Shown one piece after another: positions 24,464 to 36,624 of a stretch of 64,000 nt of DNA. Below the pieces are notes generated by a model. It made no database searches, was not told the origin of the DNA, and worked only from the letters and a program-made list of their open reading frames with translations. How positions within the stretch are numbered: the stretch's first letter is position 1; every line of letters starts with the position of its first letter. Made by a program: the position numbers and the translations under genes. This DNA is from Plectosphaerella cucumerina (taxonomy: Eukaryota > Ascomycota > Sordariomycetes > Glomerellales > Plectosphaerellaceae), in assembly GCA_020746995.1 (NCBI GenBank), contig JAGPXD010000005.1:2356001-2420000 (forward strand). Direction: 5' to 3'.

Positions 24464-25817
24464 ATGTTGTTGTTGAAGCGTCACCGTACTGTTCTTGGGG
24501 CAGCCAGCCAAGCTGCAAACCGTGGAATCATATCCGCATACACACGACCAAACGCCGTAGTTGCCCTTTTCAACACCGCGCCGCCCCGACCCTCGTCGTC
24601 CAATTCAAGATGGAAAGCTCGTCAGGGCAATGATCTGTACGCAAGGGAGGCGAGGGTGCAGGGCTTGAAAAGTCGGGCAGCGTTCAAACTTCTGGAGGTT
24701 TGTTTGTTTCAGTGTGCAAGCAGTGTTTGCCGAAGACTGACGGGGTGGGTTCTTGTAGCTGGACGCAAAGTACAGCGTATTCAAAAAGGGACAGGTCGTT
24801 GTCGATCTGGTATGTAGTCGACACACTTCCCCTGATGCTCATGCACCTAGACAAGCTCATCACGTCTCACACATTATCCCCCGTTGCAGGGCTACGCACC
24901 TGGAAGCTGGTCTCAGGTTGCCGTCGAGCGGACCAAGCCGTCAGGTAGGGTCGTTGGCATCGATCTTATCCCAGCTCAACCTCCGAAAGGAGTCTCAACG
25001 ATACAGGGCAACTTTTTGTCTCCAGACGTCCAGTCGATGGTCAAAAAGTTCCTTGTCACCTCATCCTCTCGGCACGACGGTCACCAGAGAACCGACGCAC
25101 AGAAAAGCGCCGCTCAGACGGAAGCAAGCGGAGTAAACGACGACACCATCGACAGTCAGTCGCAAGACGCAAACAGCGATCCAATCCCGGGCCAGACCGA
25201 GGGCACTCGCCCAGCGACCAGCAACCTTCGCCTGGTAGACGTGAGTGTCCCCCAATGCGTCCATTGTGTCAGCAACTAACAATCCCGCAAGGTTGTATTG
25301 AGTGACATGTCAGCACCATGGGATCAATCCACTGGCTTTGGCGTGAACACATTGAGTAATCCATATGATAGGCTGATGAACACGAGCGGAATTGCAATGC
25401 GTGACCACGCAGGCAGCATGGTATGTTGTCTCACTCACAGTCCGGCACCGGGACGGACTTGGAAGTAGATGCAGGCAGGCTGACACGAGGGACCTGATTC
25501 CCTATGATAGGACCTATGCAATGCAGCCCTGCAGTTCGCGAGTGACACTCTCCGGAGTGGCGGGCATTTCATCTGCAAGTTCTACCAAGGGTCCGAAGAC
25601 AAGGCGTTCGAGGCTCTGCTTCGGCGGCTATTCACGAAAGTCCACCGAGAGAAACCGGATTCGTCTCGAAAGGCAAGCCTAGGCTCCCCTCATCTCTTGA
25701 CTATCATGTTTTCCGACTGACATGGCATAGGATTCAAAAGAAGCCTTTTTCGTTGCACTGCGGAGGAAAGGGGACGTGCAACTGGACAACATGCACAGCT
25801 CGGATGCGACGAGGTAG
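24464..25817 (+). CDS. MRM2: Mitochondrial large-subunit rRNA 2'-O-methyltransferase MRM2 (FtsJ family)
   Basis: Exons 24464-24697, 24759-24809, 24890-25240, 25292-25420, 25511-25672 and 25731-25817 encode 337 residues. FtsJ/RrmJ enzymes use S-adenosylmethionine to methylate a ribose in the peptidyl-transferase region of 21S rRNA. Visible signatures are the substrate-lysine segment SRAAFKLLE, the SAM-binding DLGYAPGSWSQVA, the catalytic VVLSDMSAPW, and the catalytic lysine in FICKFYQGS. The N-terminus (MLLLKRHRTVLGAASQAANRGI) looks like a mitochondrial presequence, which is why I start at 24464 although the frame is open to 24314. A Gln/Asp/Ser-rich insertion (about residues 155-200) separates two core motifs. 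The fifth intron (25673-25730) begins with GC (GCAAGC) and ends in AG. Only this junction joins the KPDSSRK segment to DSKEAFFVALRRK. Confidence 0.92.
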
Positions 25818-26110
25818 ATAAGAGTCATACAGTCACACAGTAGGATCGGAATACGTCGTGTTGGTAGTCGAATGCATTTCTCGACCCGGGCGCAAACCTG
25901 AACAGTCAAGTTCCATGAGAGGGCTGAGGGGTAGGCCGAACCAGCCATTGATATCGCATTCATGAAAATTTTGGGATACCGACCCACGCCGAAACCATGC
26001 TGACCCATTCCCTGAAACATGACTGCATTCGCTGCCGAAGCACGGCAGCTTGGGAAAGATATTGCGCCCACCAGACGTGCGGGCCATCCCGCTTCGTGAC
26101 GACGTCCATT

Positions 26111-26948
26111 TTACACCTTGAAACCCCTCGAGCGCCTGCGGCCACGGGCACGCTCGAACTTGCGTCCCTTGGACTGAACGTAGGGCTTCTGTGTGTGTGT
26201 CAGCAAGCTGTGCAAAAAGCAACATGACCCAGCCATCGACGTCAGAACGCACCTTGTGCTTGTGGGGGCCGAAGCCGAAGTGCTTCACGGCCTCGCGGGC
26301 GTTCTTGGGACCGCGGAGAAGCAGGGTGTTGGCACCGGTGGGGGTGCGGAGGGCGAGCTGGTCGAGGGTGATGGCCTCGCCGCCGGCGGCCTCGATGCGG
26401 GCACGGGCAGTCGAGGTGAAGCGCAGGGCAGCCACGGTCACCTTGGGGACGGTGAGCAGGCGGTTGTCGTCGGTGATGGTGCCGACAACAACGACGGTGC
26501 GCTTGTCATCCTCCTTGATGTTGGCCGCAATGCGGGAGATCGAAACCGGGGGACGGTTGATGCGGGACATGAAGAGGCGGCGGAGGACGACCTTGTTGAA
26601 ACCGCTGTCGGTGCGACCTGTAGTAAGATTGGCAGTGTCAGTCGCCGGCGGTCTTCATCGCCCAAACTCGTGCGAGACAATCGAGCGGTCTGAGAGGGCT
26701 GGCAGAGGGGGGAAACTTACGGGCAAGGAAGCGGTAGTACTTGACGAGGAGCTTCAAGTACACATTGTCGCTCTTGGGCGCCTGACGGTGCGTCTTGCGC
26801 ACGTGGTGCGCATTGAGATCGATGCCTGTTTGGGTGAAGAAACCATCGTCAGCCTTTTGACCTGAACATGCTCAAGGGATCGCAGAGAGTTCCGAAGAAC
26901 AACTCCACTCGCATGTAGAAAGGCTCGGATGGGACTTTACGTACCCAT
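26111..26948 (-). CDS. RPL18: 60S ribosomal protein eL18
   Basis: Exons 26948-26945, 26825-26721, 26617-26253 and 26188-26111 encode 183 residues, the usual eL18 length. It is a basic structural protein of the large ribosomal subunit. The sequence begins MGIDLNAHHVRKTHRQ and ends with a very basic tail GRKFERARGRRRSRGFKV. The first coding exon is only four bases (ATGG), followed by a 119-bp intron. The three introns have standard GTACGT, GTAAGT and GTGCGT donors. The 3' end converges on MRM2 with about 290 bp between them. Confidence 0.96.
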
Positions 26949-27680
26949 TTTGTCGTCGACTCGGTGATCCGGTGGCGGGAGGTTGGTTGTCGAAGGTGAG
27001 GATCTTGAGGAGGCGGATCAAAAAAAGAGGCCTAGATTTGACGCCCCAAGGTAGATAATTTTCCCCGGCCGAAATCTTTTGGTGCGTCACGTGATCCTAC
27101 CATTAGGGATCCAATGGGACGACTGTCCAATCACAAGCGCTGTGCTTGAAGGTGGGGCAAAATTTGTCCGTGCTCCAAAGCGCAGCCCCTGGCCGAGCAG
27201 CACAACCCAGCTGTGGACAGGTCCAGAGTGGCATCGCTCAGTAGGGCCTTGCCAATTGACTATTGCGCGGCGTGAGGGAGACCAGCTTGAATGAAACTGC
27301 ACGAATTTGGTCTATCAACGTGACAATTTGTCCGACACAAGGCTGGCAGTGGGTGTATGTGTATCGTCGCACAGCTCAGTCGACTTCCGAAGCTTGTATT
27401 GAACATAATTGTACTCAAGAATGACAAGGGACGTCGAAACCTTCCCGCGTTCTCTTGCCCCCTTGTCTGATGTGTATTAGTTGTATCTGGTGGAAACGTT
27501 GACAGCCTTCTAGAAAGTGTCGCAGGTCCCCATAATCCCCAGAACGTGTTGAGAGAGGCCCAGATCCAGACTGACATGGATGTTGATGGTCACGAATGTA
27601 GGCTGTGTCTGCGGCCAACACCTCCGATGAGCTGACTCTGCCCACCATGAAGCAACGTTGCTTCGATTTCTCGCCGCGAC
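26949..27680. other. Intergenic region between eL18 and the mitochondrial carrier
   Basis: About 730 bp hold the eL18 promoter and the carrier's 3' region. A CACGTGA motif lies near 27086. No supported gene or repeat is present. Confidence 0.4.
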
Positions 27681-28940
27681 CTACGCCAGGACCTCCTCTC
27701 TAGTTGGCTTGAGCGAGACAAGGTAATCGCGGGACAGCTCGAAGCTGAGCCAACTCGATGCCATGCTGGGAGCCACCTTCAGCAGATTGGGCACGATACC
27801 CTTGTAAAGGCCCCTGAGTCCTTCCTGCGCGACTATGACCCTGACCGCATCGAATATGCCTTTATACTGGTAGCCCATGCCAGACATGGTGTTAATCTGG
27901 AACCGCCGACGTAGTACATCGCTATCCCCTCGTAGTTAGAAGAGAACCTCATTTAGCTGTGGAAGGAGACTCACAAAGGATATGTGCATGTCTGGGCGAC
28001 GGCGCCGGACACTGCACCAGCCAGCAGTTTCCTGACCGCGCTGGGGTTTTTGTCTCCTTCAGGCGTCAGGTATGTGCGGACCCATTCGTACGTCATGAAG
28101 TTGAGTCCGACCTGTAAACCAAAAGTGTTAATCACACGGTCATGTTCCCAAGTCGCCTTGTCATGCGTAAGGGGCTGGTCATACGTATGGGGCCACGCCT
28201 GCAACAGTCGGAATGATGCCGCGATACAGGGCCGAGATCCCGCCTTCTGTTTTGTACATTGCTGTCAGGGTCGACCACATGCCCGGAAGCTTTCGTGGCC
28301 GTGCGCCAAGTTCCGCAAACGAAGCGGTCTGGATGGAGAGGCGTGTCCTGACGATGTCCAGAGGATACGTAAGGAACACAGATGTTATTCCGGCCAGACC
28401 GCCACAGACAAGTCGAGTAAAGGGCGTCATGTCGCCTTCCGGCGACGTCTGGAACACAGTCTATAGAAAGGCCTGTCAGCTAGGAGGTCCGGGGGTTCCC
28501 GGATATGGTAGATGCCCGTGGAGGGAATAAGGCGTACCCTTTTGTAGAAGTTGTAGCTCCCGAACTGGACGGCCGAGTATGGCACGATGCGAACGCAATT
28601 GGTGCCATTGCCTCGCATGAAGCCTCTCCAGCCCTCTTCACGCCACATTTTTTTCAGCCCTTCACCGACAGACATTTTGTATGCGTCTCGGCCAGCACTT
28701 TGGACTTGGAAAAGAATCTTTAGCCGCTCCAGCGGAGAGACGACTGTTCGAGAAACTGCGCCGGCCACACCACCTGCGCAAAAGGCGGCCACTACCGGCT
28801 GTGAAAGGGTATCGAAGAATTGGTCATAACGGTCTGACCTCTGGTTTCCCAGGTTGGCTATGGTCGGTTCGGCCTGGGCCAGAGGAGCCTTGTGTTAGTC
28901 TCTACTCGATCCCCAGGGGGGGTAGACGTACGGTAGACAT
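27681..28940 (-). CDS. Mitochondrial carrier family protein (YPR011C-like)
   Basis: Exons 28940-28932, 28888-28538 (or from 28873), 28460-28185, 28111-27975 and 27921-27681 give 337 (or 332) residues, normal for this inner-membrane solute carrier family. Three tandem repeats of about 100 residues are visible, each with a Px[DE]xx[KR]-type signature: SPLERLK, YPLDIVRTR and YPFDVLRRR. Six membrane helices are expected. The first repeat and loop sequences recall the yeast YPR011C/APS-PAPS carrier group and relatives of SLC25A42/A16, but the substrate cannot be read from the sequence alone. The first coding exon is nine bases (ATG TCT ACC), and the next acceptor is ambiguous between AAG at 28889 and CAG at 28874, both in frame. 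Confidence 0.88.
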
Positions 28941-30408
28941 GGCGAGTTCGGAGGTTACAGAGTTCTAAAACGCTGATGAAGAATGATTGTAGAGGGTTCA
29001 AGTAGGAGCAATGTTGGTCTGGTTCGAATGCGCCGCGACGTTCATCTAATTCGGAGGATTCTCGCGCGAGGCGAAAGCACCCAGGGCCGGAGAGTTTCTG
29101 TCTGCGAGAAGGACCGTTTCAGGCTGACTGATTATGCTGAGCTTGTCGAGAAGATTGAAGGCATATTTGACAGGGTCGGGTCAAGGGCTTTGCGAGATCC
29201 CAGGCCGATGTTGCGCATAGCCCGCGGGAAACGCCAGGTTTCCGTCCAGTGAGTGACAGCTTGCACAGGCACACCGGGGGCCAGGCGCCAGTGAATTGTG
29301 ATCAATCGATTTTCCCTTTCGTCGGGCGTCTTCGAGGCACGCTTGGGGTCGTCGGCTTCTTGCAAATTGCCGGGGTCGCTCGAAGAGAGCGTCGTCGACG
29401 AGGCAGCTAGCTACCTTCCAGGTTGGTGGAAGTGCAGAGACACGCGCAGGTGTAGGATGCTGAAGAGCGTGTTGCGTCGGTGTAGGGGGCTTTCGGAAGG
29501 CTACGATGTGGTTGTTATCGCGAATATCGCGAGGATTGGTATGGCTGAACGAGGGAAGGTTGACGGACAAGTTCCGGGTGTTGTCCAGGTCGATGCAAAT
29601 AACAGTCCAGGTACCCGGACATCCACAGTGCGCCGCGGGACGATGGATGAGGTGGATGCATCGGGGCAGTCGGCTGTCTGCCTTTGCCGTTTGGAGACAC
29701 TTCAGTGGCTCCCGCCACCGCCGCAGTGCATCCACCCTTGCTGATGGGTTCGTGCTAGACAGATTTGGCCGTGTTCGGTATTGCAGCTCGTTCCTATCTC
29801 ACCCGAAACCTGGCCACCACTCGCACCTAGAGCTTTGAACTTGCCGAGATTGATAAGAAGCCTCTCCAACTCGAATTGTCGGAGGTTTTCAAGATCACAA
29901 AGATTCGGAAGCACCAAGTTTTAGTGCCGCATGCCCGCATCGTGACTCGGGCAAAGAGTTACCGCCAGGTTTCATCACAAGAGGTGGTATTACTTCATAA
30001 TCAAGTAATGAGTTGATTCGAAACTGAACTGTCCATCTAAACGAAATACACCTCCCTGCTCTGAGCTGGGCCTTTTGTCTCTCTACCAGAGGACTGCCTC
30101 GAGGATTCAGTCGCCACACCCTTGCTGTGAGCTGCTTACCAAGTACCGGGGGTTTGGCGAGACAAAATACTACAGCGAGGGTGTTGATGTTCGCCGGTTC
30201 TGGGGCTGTGTTTTTACATGCATTAAAGAAACGAGTCGGCGCGGGGTGCGCCTTATCCGCCCAAAGTCGCCCCCCAGCCGGTTGGAGTTTGCGGTCCCTG
30301 GTCGAGACTTGGCGAATAGGTAAGTTCCCAATCGCGCAAGGGGCCCTACATGAATAATTTAACAGGTTGCAATCACGCCTCGGGGCACATTGACATGCTG
30401 AGCTGCGA
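28941..30408. other. 1.47-kb stretch without a recognisable gene
   Basis: Open frames of up to about 220 codons exist on the minus strand (29895-30560 overlaps the SR gene end), but none shows a domain, biased composition or splice partners. The sequence is GC-balanced and not RIP-degraded. It may hold the carrier promoter, the 3' end of the SR gene, and perhaps a non-coding transcript. Confidence 0.35.
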
Positions 30409-31670
30409 TTACTCGGCAATGTCCAGATCGTCGTGGGCGGGCGGGGGAGTGTCGGCTGCTGCATCGAGTGTAAGCAAGTTTCGAGAGGAAGGGGGCATGT
30501 AGAGCCACATACCCTTTCGGTCGTCTCCGTTGGTGCCGTTTTCGCGGTGATCACGATCATCTCTGTCGTCGCGCTCGTCCTTCACATCCCTGTCACTGAT
30601 GTTATGTCAGAATGTAGCTTGTCAAGCTGACTATTCAGCTAGCTTACCGTCTGTCAGGGCTACGCGAGCGGTCCCGTCGGTCCCTGTCATAGTCCCTGTC
30701 TCTGTCCCGGCGATCATCTTTCCGGGAGGCGGGGGAGTAGTCTCGGGTGCTGCGACGAGGAGACGGGGAGCGGCCGCGACGGGGAGAGCGGCGACGGTCA
30801 CGATCCCGGCCCGAATCGAAACGCCAGGAAGCGGATGGAGGAGTGCGCGCCCACTGGGCTCGAGTCAGCAAAAGGTGTCGGGCCGCGGTGCAGTGTCCGA
30901 AGACCAACCTCGATCTTCAACATATCGTCACGTCCGATGCGCTTGTTGTGCATCTCGTGGTAAGCATCGTCGGCATCTCGTCGGTCTTCGTATTCGACGA
31001 AGGCAAAGCTGCAGTATTCGTGTCAGTTACCGTAGTTGAGAAGTGGCAAGGCCTTGAGGCTTCGGGCTATACTGACAGTCTGCTGGATGCCGACCGCGGT
31101 GCGGGAATGTCGCAGCGCACAAGGCGGCCGTACCTATAGTCGAACAGCGCGTCAGCCTAGTGACCAGTGGCAGGGACGGACAACTGCAGCTACGCGGGTC
31201 TCGAATATGCTCGTTGCCCAGACCGGGAAAACGAACGAAGAGATCCTTGAGACTACAATGACGTAGCAAATGGGCTTTGGCAGCACTCTGCCTCCAATGG
31301 TGACAGAGCACAGGACCCGAAGGAAACCGGGAAGTGGCACATGTATTGCTTCTTCGTCGTCTTCGTCGTCGCCGGGTCTAAAGTTCGGGACGGGACGGGC
31401 AGCGGCAAGATAGCCATGATGACATGCTAGAGACGCACCTCGTCGGCGGAACGATTGGGACGGGACTTCGGTTGGGCTTGGGGGCGAGTGGCGGGACGCG
31501 GTGGCAGGAGGAGGAGGACGACGACGGGGAGGTTTCGGCAAGCGAGGATCGAGAGGTGCGCGGCTGACGATGCTTCAGTTGACATACCGTTCGAATTCGT
31601 AGGCGAGGTCGCGGGCACGAGTGCCGTGGCTGAAACCGGTAACGTAGAGTGTTTGTCCTCCACGAGACAT
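30409..31670 (-). CDS. SR-type splicing factor with one RRM and an RS tail
   Basis: Exons 31670-31588, 31133-31077, 31008-30909, 30853-30648, 30589-30513 and 30458-30409 encode 190 residues. Residues 6-80 are an RNA-recognition motif: RNP2 as LYVTGF and RNP1 around LFAFVEYED. Then come the hinge WARTPPSASWRFDSG and a long tail of RS/RD/SP repeats, ending in an acidic DDLDIAE. This architecture matches fungal pre-mRNA splicing factors of the S. pombe Srp1/Srp2 type, which act in exon definition in the nucleus. Intron 1 is 454 bp, by far the longest here, and might host regulated splicing as in other SR genes (inference). The last intron ends in a tandem GCAGCAG acceptor, so one Ala can be included or skipped. 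Confidence 0.9.
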
Positions 31671-32380
31671 GGTGAAGATGGGCAGAGAATTTGAAGTAAA
31701 TGAGATCGCAGAAGATGGGGTATGTTGCAGCTCTAGGCCGACGAAAGAAGCTTGCTTTGACTGGATGAAGGCGTCGGGAGTGACAGCAGAAACGATCCCT
31801 CTGGCAAGTGGAACACTTTTCTGGGGTTGATGAAGATGGAGGCTGATCGCAACATACGCGGTACAGGGTGTGCCCAGCGGGCGAGGTGCCTTCCCGGCAC
31901 TAGATTGTGGCTGTTAATTGCATATTCAAGATGCAAACATTGTGTCCAATGCTGTGACCAGATCAGCACCCGCATAACTACTTAGCTAGATCTATGCAAT
32001 GTGTGGTCATGCTGGCTGGATAGGCGGCTGAGTCAGCATAGCAAGGCCGAGGACTGGACTGTTCTGTTGACGACATCTTGGCGGCAAAGACGGCTCCTTC
32101 TCTCAACGACCGTGGCCTGCGTCGCATCAGTGTGGCTCGGGCAAATGAGCCATAGACGTGGTGTCGGCGTTGTAATTAATCAGTCGAAGGTGGGCGGCGT
32201 CCGGCGAGGCGACACATTGGACACGATTGATTGAGCAAACAGACCGGTTTCAATTCAGGGGCAGAATCGCTTAGAGGAGCTTTGCGCCAACATTCTCCAG
32301 GTGGAGGACCGCGGAATCCCAGCACATCTATCCTTGTCACAATCGCCACAGGCCTGGCATAGCGACGATGTGGAGTCATT
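31671..32380. other. Intergenic region between SR factor and fimbrin
   Basis: About 710 bp. It includes the palindromic GCTGAGTCAGC (TGAGTCA at 32029-32035), an AP-1/MARE-like site about 360 bp upstream of the SR start codon. No gene is supported; the open frame crossing the left end of fimbrin is a read-through of its last intron. Confidence 0.4.
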
Positions 32381-34578
32381 TCACATCCGTTCGGCGGTAG
32401 CCATGAGAGAACCTTGATTGCAGAGTCAGCTTGGAGAACATGGGGGCAACGTGGCAGGTCCGTCTCACCTATGAAAGTGGTCACGAGACGGCTGCGCACC
32501 TGGCAGATGTCTTCGGGCACCAGCCAAATGGTAGCGCCCATCTTGCGCGCAATGCTGATGCTCAACTTTGCGTTGAGGTAAGCATCCTCATCCGTGTGAC
32601 CTGGAGTAACAAGGTCGTAGTCGACGTAGCTGCTCTTCATACCGTTCAGAACGTCGAGGAGGAAGACGCCCGTGCCGATAGACGGGTCCTTGAAGGAGCG
32701 GATGGCTGAGGACTTGCCACCCTTGCGGGACGTGTCGTTGGCCCAACGGACCATCTCAGAGTCAGTAATCTCCCTCTTTCCAAGCCGTTGAGCGAGCGCC
32801 GAAAGAGTCAAGGTGATGTCCTTGCGCATCAATTGCCACACCAGGCCAAGGGTCAGCGTACGCTGCCCATCTGTGAGATCGGCACCCTGGATTCCAACGA
32901 GAGAGAAGCCGTTCTGCTTGCCGAGCTCAATCGTGTAGTTCGTGTTCTCGACAGCCTTGAAACGCGACATTTCACCACCGTGCGAAGGCGGCTTGTTCAC
33001 ATGTCTCCAGTTGACAGAGCCCTTGATGACCTTATCGTAGGCCTGGAGCAGCACGGTGCCATCGCGCAGATCGTCGAAGAAAGATTGCACGGCCGGTTGC
33101 ACGTCGAGACTGTTCAGCCAGAGGGTGAAGACGCGCGCCTCGCGCTCGCCTTCGGCATCAAAGTCCTCGACCTCGAGCTTCTCCTCCTCGGTGATTGGGT
33201 CGAGGCATGGGTGATTGTTGAACAGGTTCGCGACGAATGCGAGGTTGAGTTTGGGGTTACCGGCGACCAGAGACGTCGGCGTCAGGAACTTCCGGCAGCC
33301 CATCTTGTCGGCGTTGACTAGCACCTCCTCTGCACGTTGGAGGAGATCCCTTGTCTGCAGTGGCGCTCTCGTGTTGCCATACTCGGCTCCGATCTGCGCA
33401 AGGAGAACTGCGTAGTTCTCACCGTCTTTGATGTCGGAAGAGAAGTTGTTGACCCTGGAGCAAGGAGCGACATTAGCTTGCCGCAATAACCAAGTGAGAA
33501 GGGGAGTGAGCTTCATACCTCCTACTCCAGTTAGCCGCCTTGAGGTGGTAGTTGAACCACCTCAGCAGGATCTGCTCCGGGGGCAGTCTGAGGAACTGCT
33601 CGAGAGTCTCATCCTCGTCAAGCAAGCGGTAGAGTTCGGGGTGCAGCTTGATGTCGATTTTTCCGAGCAAGCCTCGGCGAATAATCTGCCAGATGAGTCC
33701 CAGGAGCAGATGCTCTCTACCCTCAATAATATCGCCACTGCCGATGTTCACCACTGAGCAACCGATGCCCTTCGCGGATTCGATGACGATGTTGTTGTTC
33801 TCCGTCATGTGGAACGCGTTGAGGGTCTTGATCTTGCGGCCGGGAAGGTTCAGCACACGCTCGTCAATGGTGTCGGGGACGCTGTCGTTGATGAGCTTTG
33901 CCAAGACGAGACCGTCCTTGCATTCGTCGAACATCTCGAATGTATCGGTGGGGAACGGGATGCGTTTGCCAATGTCCGGGTCGCCGGCCAGCACTGCGTT
34001 GATGTGCCGGGTGAACTCGGTACGCTCATCCTCGTTGATCGTGTGAGTTACGTTGGCATTGGAGCCCTGGACATGGATCTTGCCGGCGTTGGATGTGGCT
34101 CGGGCGCGTCCACCCGTGGCCTGGGCTACAATGCTTGAGCCAGACGGCGCCGTCGGGGGACCGGTGGAGAGGCGCTTTTGCGCAGGGGAAGAATCGCGAA
34201 GCTTGGAAATGAGCTGTGCCGATAGGTCAGCGTCGATCGACGTGCAGTCTATCATCGAGCGCAGCTCGGTCGGGAAAGGTGTAACGTACTCCTACGTAGT
34301 CCTCCAGCTCAACTCGCCGCGACGAGTCGAGGTCAACCTCCTTCAGAGCCTGCCGCACGACATCGTACGGCTGACGCTCGCTTTGCTGGGTGGCTTTGAT
34401 AGCCGTGGCCTCGTCGAGGTATCCCTTGTCGTCGACGTCGAGTTTACGGAAGGCGTCGGCAAGGCCAAAGATCTCATTTTGCTGGAATTGAGGATATTTC
34501 CTGGGTAATCTCACTGTCAGCGGCAATGATGGCTGCAAGAGCGTTTGCGACAAACCTCTGGATCTTCAGAACGTTCAT
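32381..34578 (-). CDS. SAC6: Fimbrin (actin-bundling protein SAC6)
   Basis: Exons 34578-34556, 34500-34290, 34213-33519, 33454-32469 and 32412-32381 encode 648 residues (yeast Sac6 has 642). Fimbrin cross-links actin filaments in cortical patches and cables during endocytosis and polarised growth. The N-terminus has EF-hand-like sequence (LADAFRKLDVDDKGYLDE). Four calponin-homology domains in two actin-binding pairs follow, from about residue 110 to the end, with signatures such as DGLVLAKLIN, LLRWFNYHL, DGENYAVLL, DLRDGTVLLQAYD and WANDTSRKGG. The first exon encodes only MNVLKIQ plus two bases. The last exon encodes just ten residues (FIGSLMATAERM with the preceding junction); without this splice the frame would run on through 32176. 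The gene is divergent from the RING/ankyrin gene. Confidence 0.95.
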
Positions 34579-35657
34579 TCTGGCAGGCGACGAGTTGAAC
34601 CCGGGGTTGGGGGCAGCGTAGGAGGGGTAAAAGGACAAGGCAACGGGTACACGATGTTTGCGGCGCTCTCTTGGTAGCCGAAGCTGTCGGGGCTCGCTTT
34701 CGATTGCACTTGGCTCTTGCAAAGCGGAAGTGTCAGTGGTGTTTGTAGGAAAGAAGGGGATTAGGCTGCAAGATTCCCAGCTTACGACGGATCTCTCGGG
34801 CCAAATGGGTGAGTGGATTTTGGGTCTCGTTCGGGTTCGGGTGTTACTGATGATCAGGTCTGGGAGTAAGGCACGACACAGCCTGCCCTGCGCTGGCAAA
34901 GGAGTGGGGTCAGTGGCGGGGGTGGGGCGGAGAGGACTTGGATGGTTGGCGGAATGCGACGCGGCAACCTGTGTGACCCAGCTACATTTACTCTCTTTGC
35001 CTTGACTTTAGACCTACCGATTTGTGCAATGCGGATGGCCTGGACATTGATGTAATTTATCATCTCGGATGCCACCCTTTTCCAATGGAACTTGGGCGGA
35101 CGTCTGGTACATTCGGAGCGATCAATGCTTGACCGGGACCGTGAGGTGTTGGGCAAGCTCATCATCTCATTTCATTCATGCGGCACAAGCAGGAGGGGCG
35201 TAAGCTCCACGTCATCGCAACTGTGGAAGTAGGTAGCTATCCTAACTGGGAGGAAGTCGTCCAAGGCAGACGCGATACGCATATTTGGAGAGAGACATGT
35301 GCTAACGCCCTTTCGTCCAACTCAGCTCCGATGAGCAGGAAATCCTTTTCTTCATTTCCAGGTTGACATTCCCTGACTTTTTCTTGTGAATGACCTCAAG
35401 ACTGAGCGGCTATCTCGGATATGGTCATCGCAGGTGTTCCAATGGCTCCAGCCACACAGTGTGCGCGACAGCAAATCTAAAAGAAACGCACAGTCCCCGC
35501 TTGTGAGGTCATCGGTGGGTACCTTGCACTGCACCGTCTCCCGGTGCTGCAAAAATTCAAGGGGTCTGTCTGCACAAGAGGCGCTATCACCTAGGACAAC
35601 TTCAAGGGGGGAGCAGGCAACAATTACGCCAAGCTGCATTGATCTTCAGGCACGAGG
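34579..35657. other. Divergent region fimbrin/RING-ankyrin gene
   Basis: About 1.08 kb of promoter and leader sequence for the two divergent genes. No supported coding region, RNA gene or repeat was found. A GGTTCAACTC on the minus strand near 34596 resembles a tRNA B box but has no matching A box or arms. Confidence 0.4.
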
Positions 35658-36495
35658 ATGGCGACAAACGACATGGATTTCCGTTGCAGGACTTGCAACG
35701 ATCACCTAGTACTCGAAATTGAGGGCGACAGCAACGATGAAGGCCTTCAAAACGTGCCGGATGACTTGAGTCTTCGCTGTGGCTGTCATTATCATTGGTC
35801 AGTGTGATGCATGTGCCTCTTTTACAATGCAACCGGAAGATGTCTAACTGATGTACAGGCAATGCTTCATTGACCAAGCTGCAGACGTGGCAGTCTCTCT
35901 TCGGTGTCCGTCCTGTCAGGCCGCTTTGCCCACTGGTGAGCGTTCGTCTTCTACCAGCACCGTTGAGACGCCATCCGCCGTATTTGTTCGATATGTCAAC
36001 GAAGGCGGCATCGAAGACAGTCTGGACATTCTCCCGACCATCACAGAAGAGGCATATCTGGTAGCACATCCCGAGGCTCGACCAGCTCGTGCCTATCATG
36101 TTATGTGTGCCGAAGGGGATGTGGCCGGAATCGTGGAGATGCTGCAGGACCTGCACGCCGAAACCGACGGAGACGTTGTGCAACTTGGCCATCTCCTGAG
36201 ATATCGAGACCCTCTGGGCGGTGGAAAGAGCGGATTGCATCTGGCGATACAGGAAGGCCGCGAAGAGGTGGTGTGGCTGCTCCTTTGGCTGGCTTCTGGA
36301 GCGCCTACAGACCTGTTCCCTGAAGAAGTCCGCCGCATGGCTCAGTCCTATCAGATTGGCCGCCTGGACACGGCTGGGGCCGATATACGGGCGTTAGTCG
36401 ACGACGCTGGCCAGTCTGCCCGGGACATCGCGGAAGCGCAGGGGGGGCGGTGGGAACAAATTCTGGACACCGGTGTTCTAGGTGCTCGAAGCTAG
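35658..36495 (+). CDS. Small RING-like zinc-binding protein with ankyrin-like C-terminal part
   Basis: Exons 35658-35797 and 35859-36495 encode 258 residues. Residues 10-66 contain an ordered set of possible zinc ligands: Cys10, Cys13, Cys41, Cys43, His44, His46, Cys49, Cys63 and Cys66. This is compatible with a RING-type finger split by the intron (HYHW joined to QCF). Residues about 110-215 look like one or two degenerate ankyrin repeats (YHVMCAEGDVAGIVEML; GKSGLHLAIQEGREEVVWLLLWLASGAP). An E3 ubiquitin ligase with an ankyrin substrate module is plausible but unproven. The ATG at 35658 is the first in frame, and the intron uses GTCAGT and ACAG. The 3' end converges with the DDHD gene, only 129 bp away. 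Confidence 0.75.
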
Positions 36496-36624
36496 ACCGG
36501 AGCGGCCGCCCGACGCGCCACATGGAGAGATGCAAGGCTACAAGCAGGAGACAATTCCCATTGTTCAGAGGGTTGAAGCTGGTAGAACGGGGAAATCCCC
36601 TCAAGCTTCATCATCGACGCCAAT

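Noticed and set aside
29181..29735. 184-codon minus-strand open frame as a gene
   Set aside because: Arg/Pro/Ser-rich sequence without recognisable fold; an equally long frame lies on the opposite strand, as expected by chance in GC-rich DNA.
29895..30560. 221-codon minus-strand open frame as a gene
   Set aside because: No domain, no splice partners, and it overlaps the last exons and introns of the SR factor; composition looks random.
34590..34612. tRNA B-box-like GGTTCAACTC on the minus strand
   Set aside because: No A box, no acceptor or anticodon stem can be paired around it.
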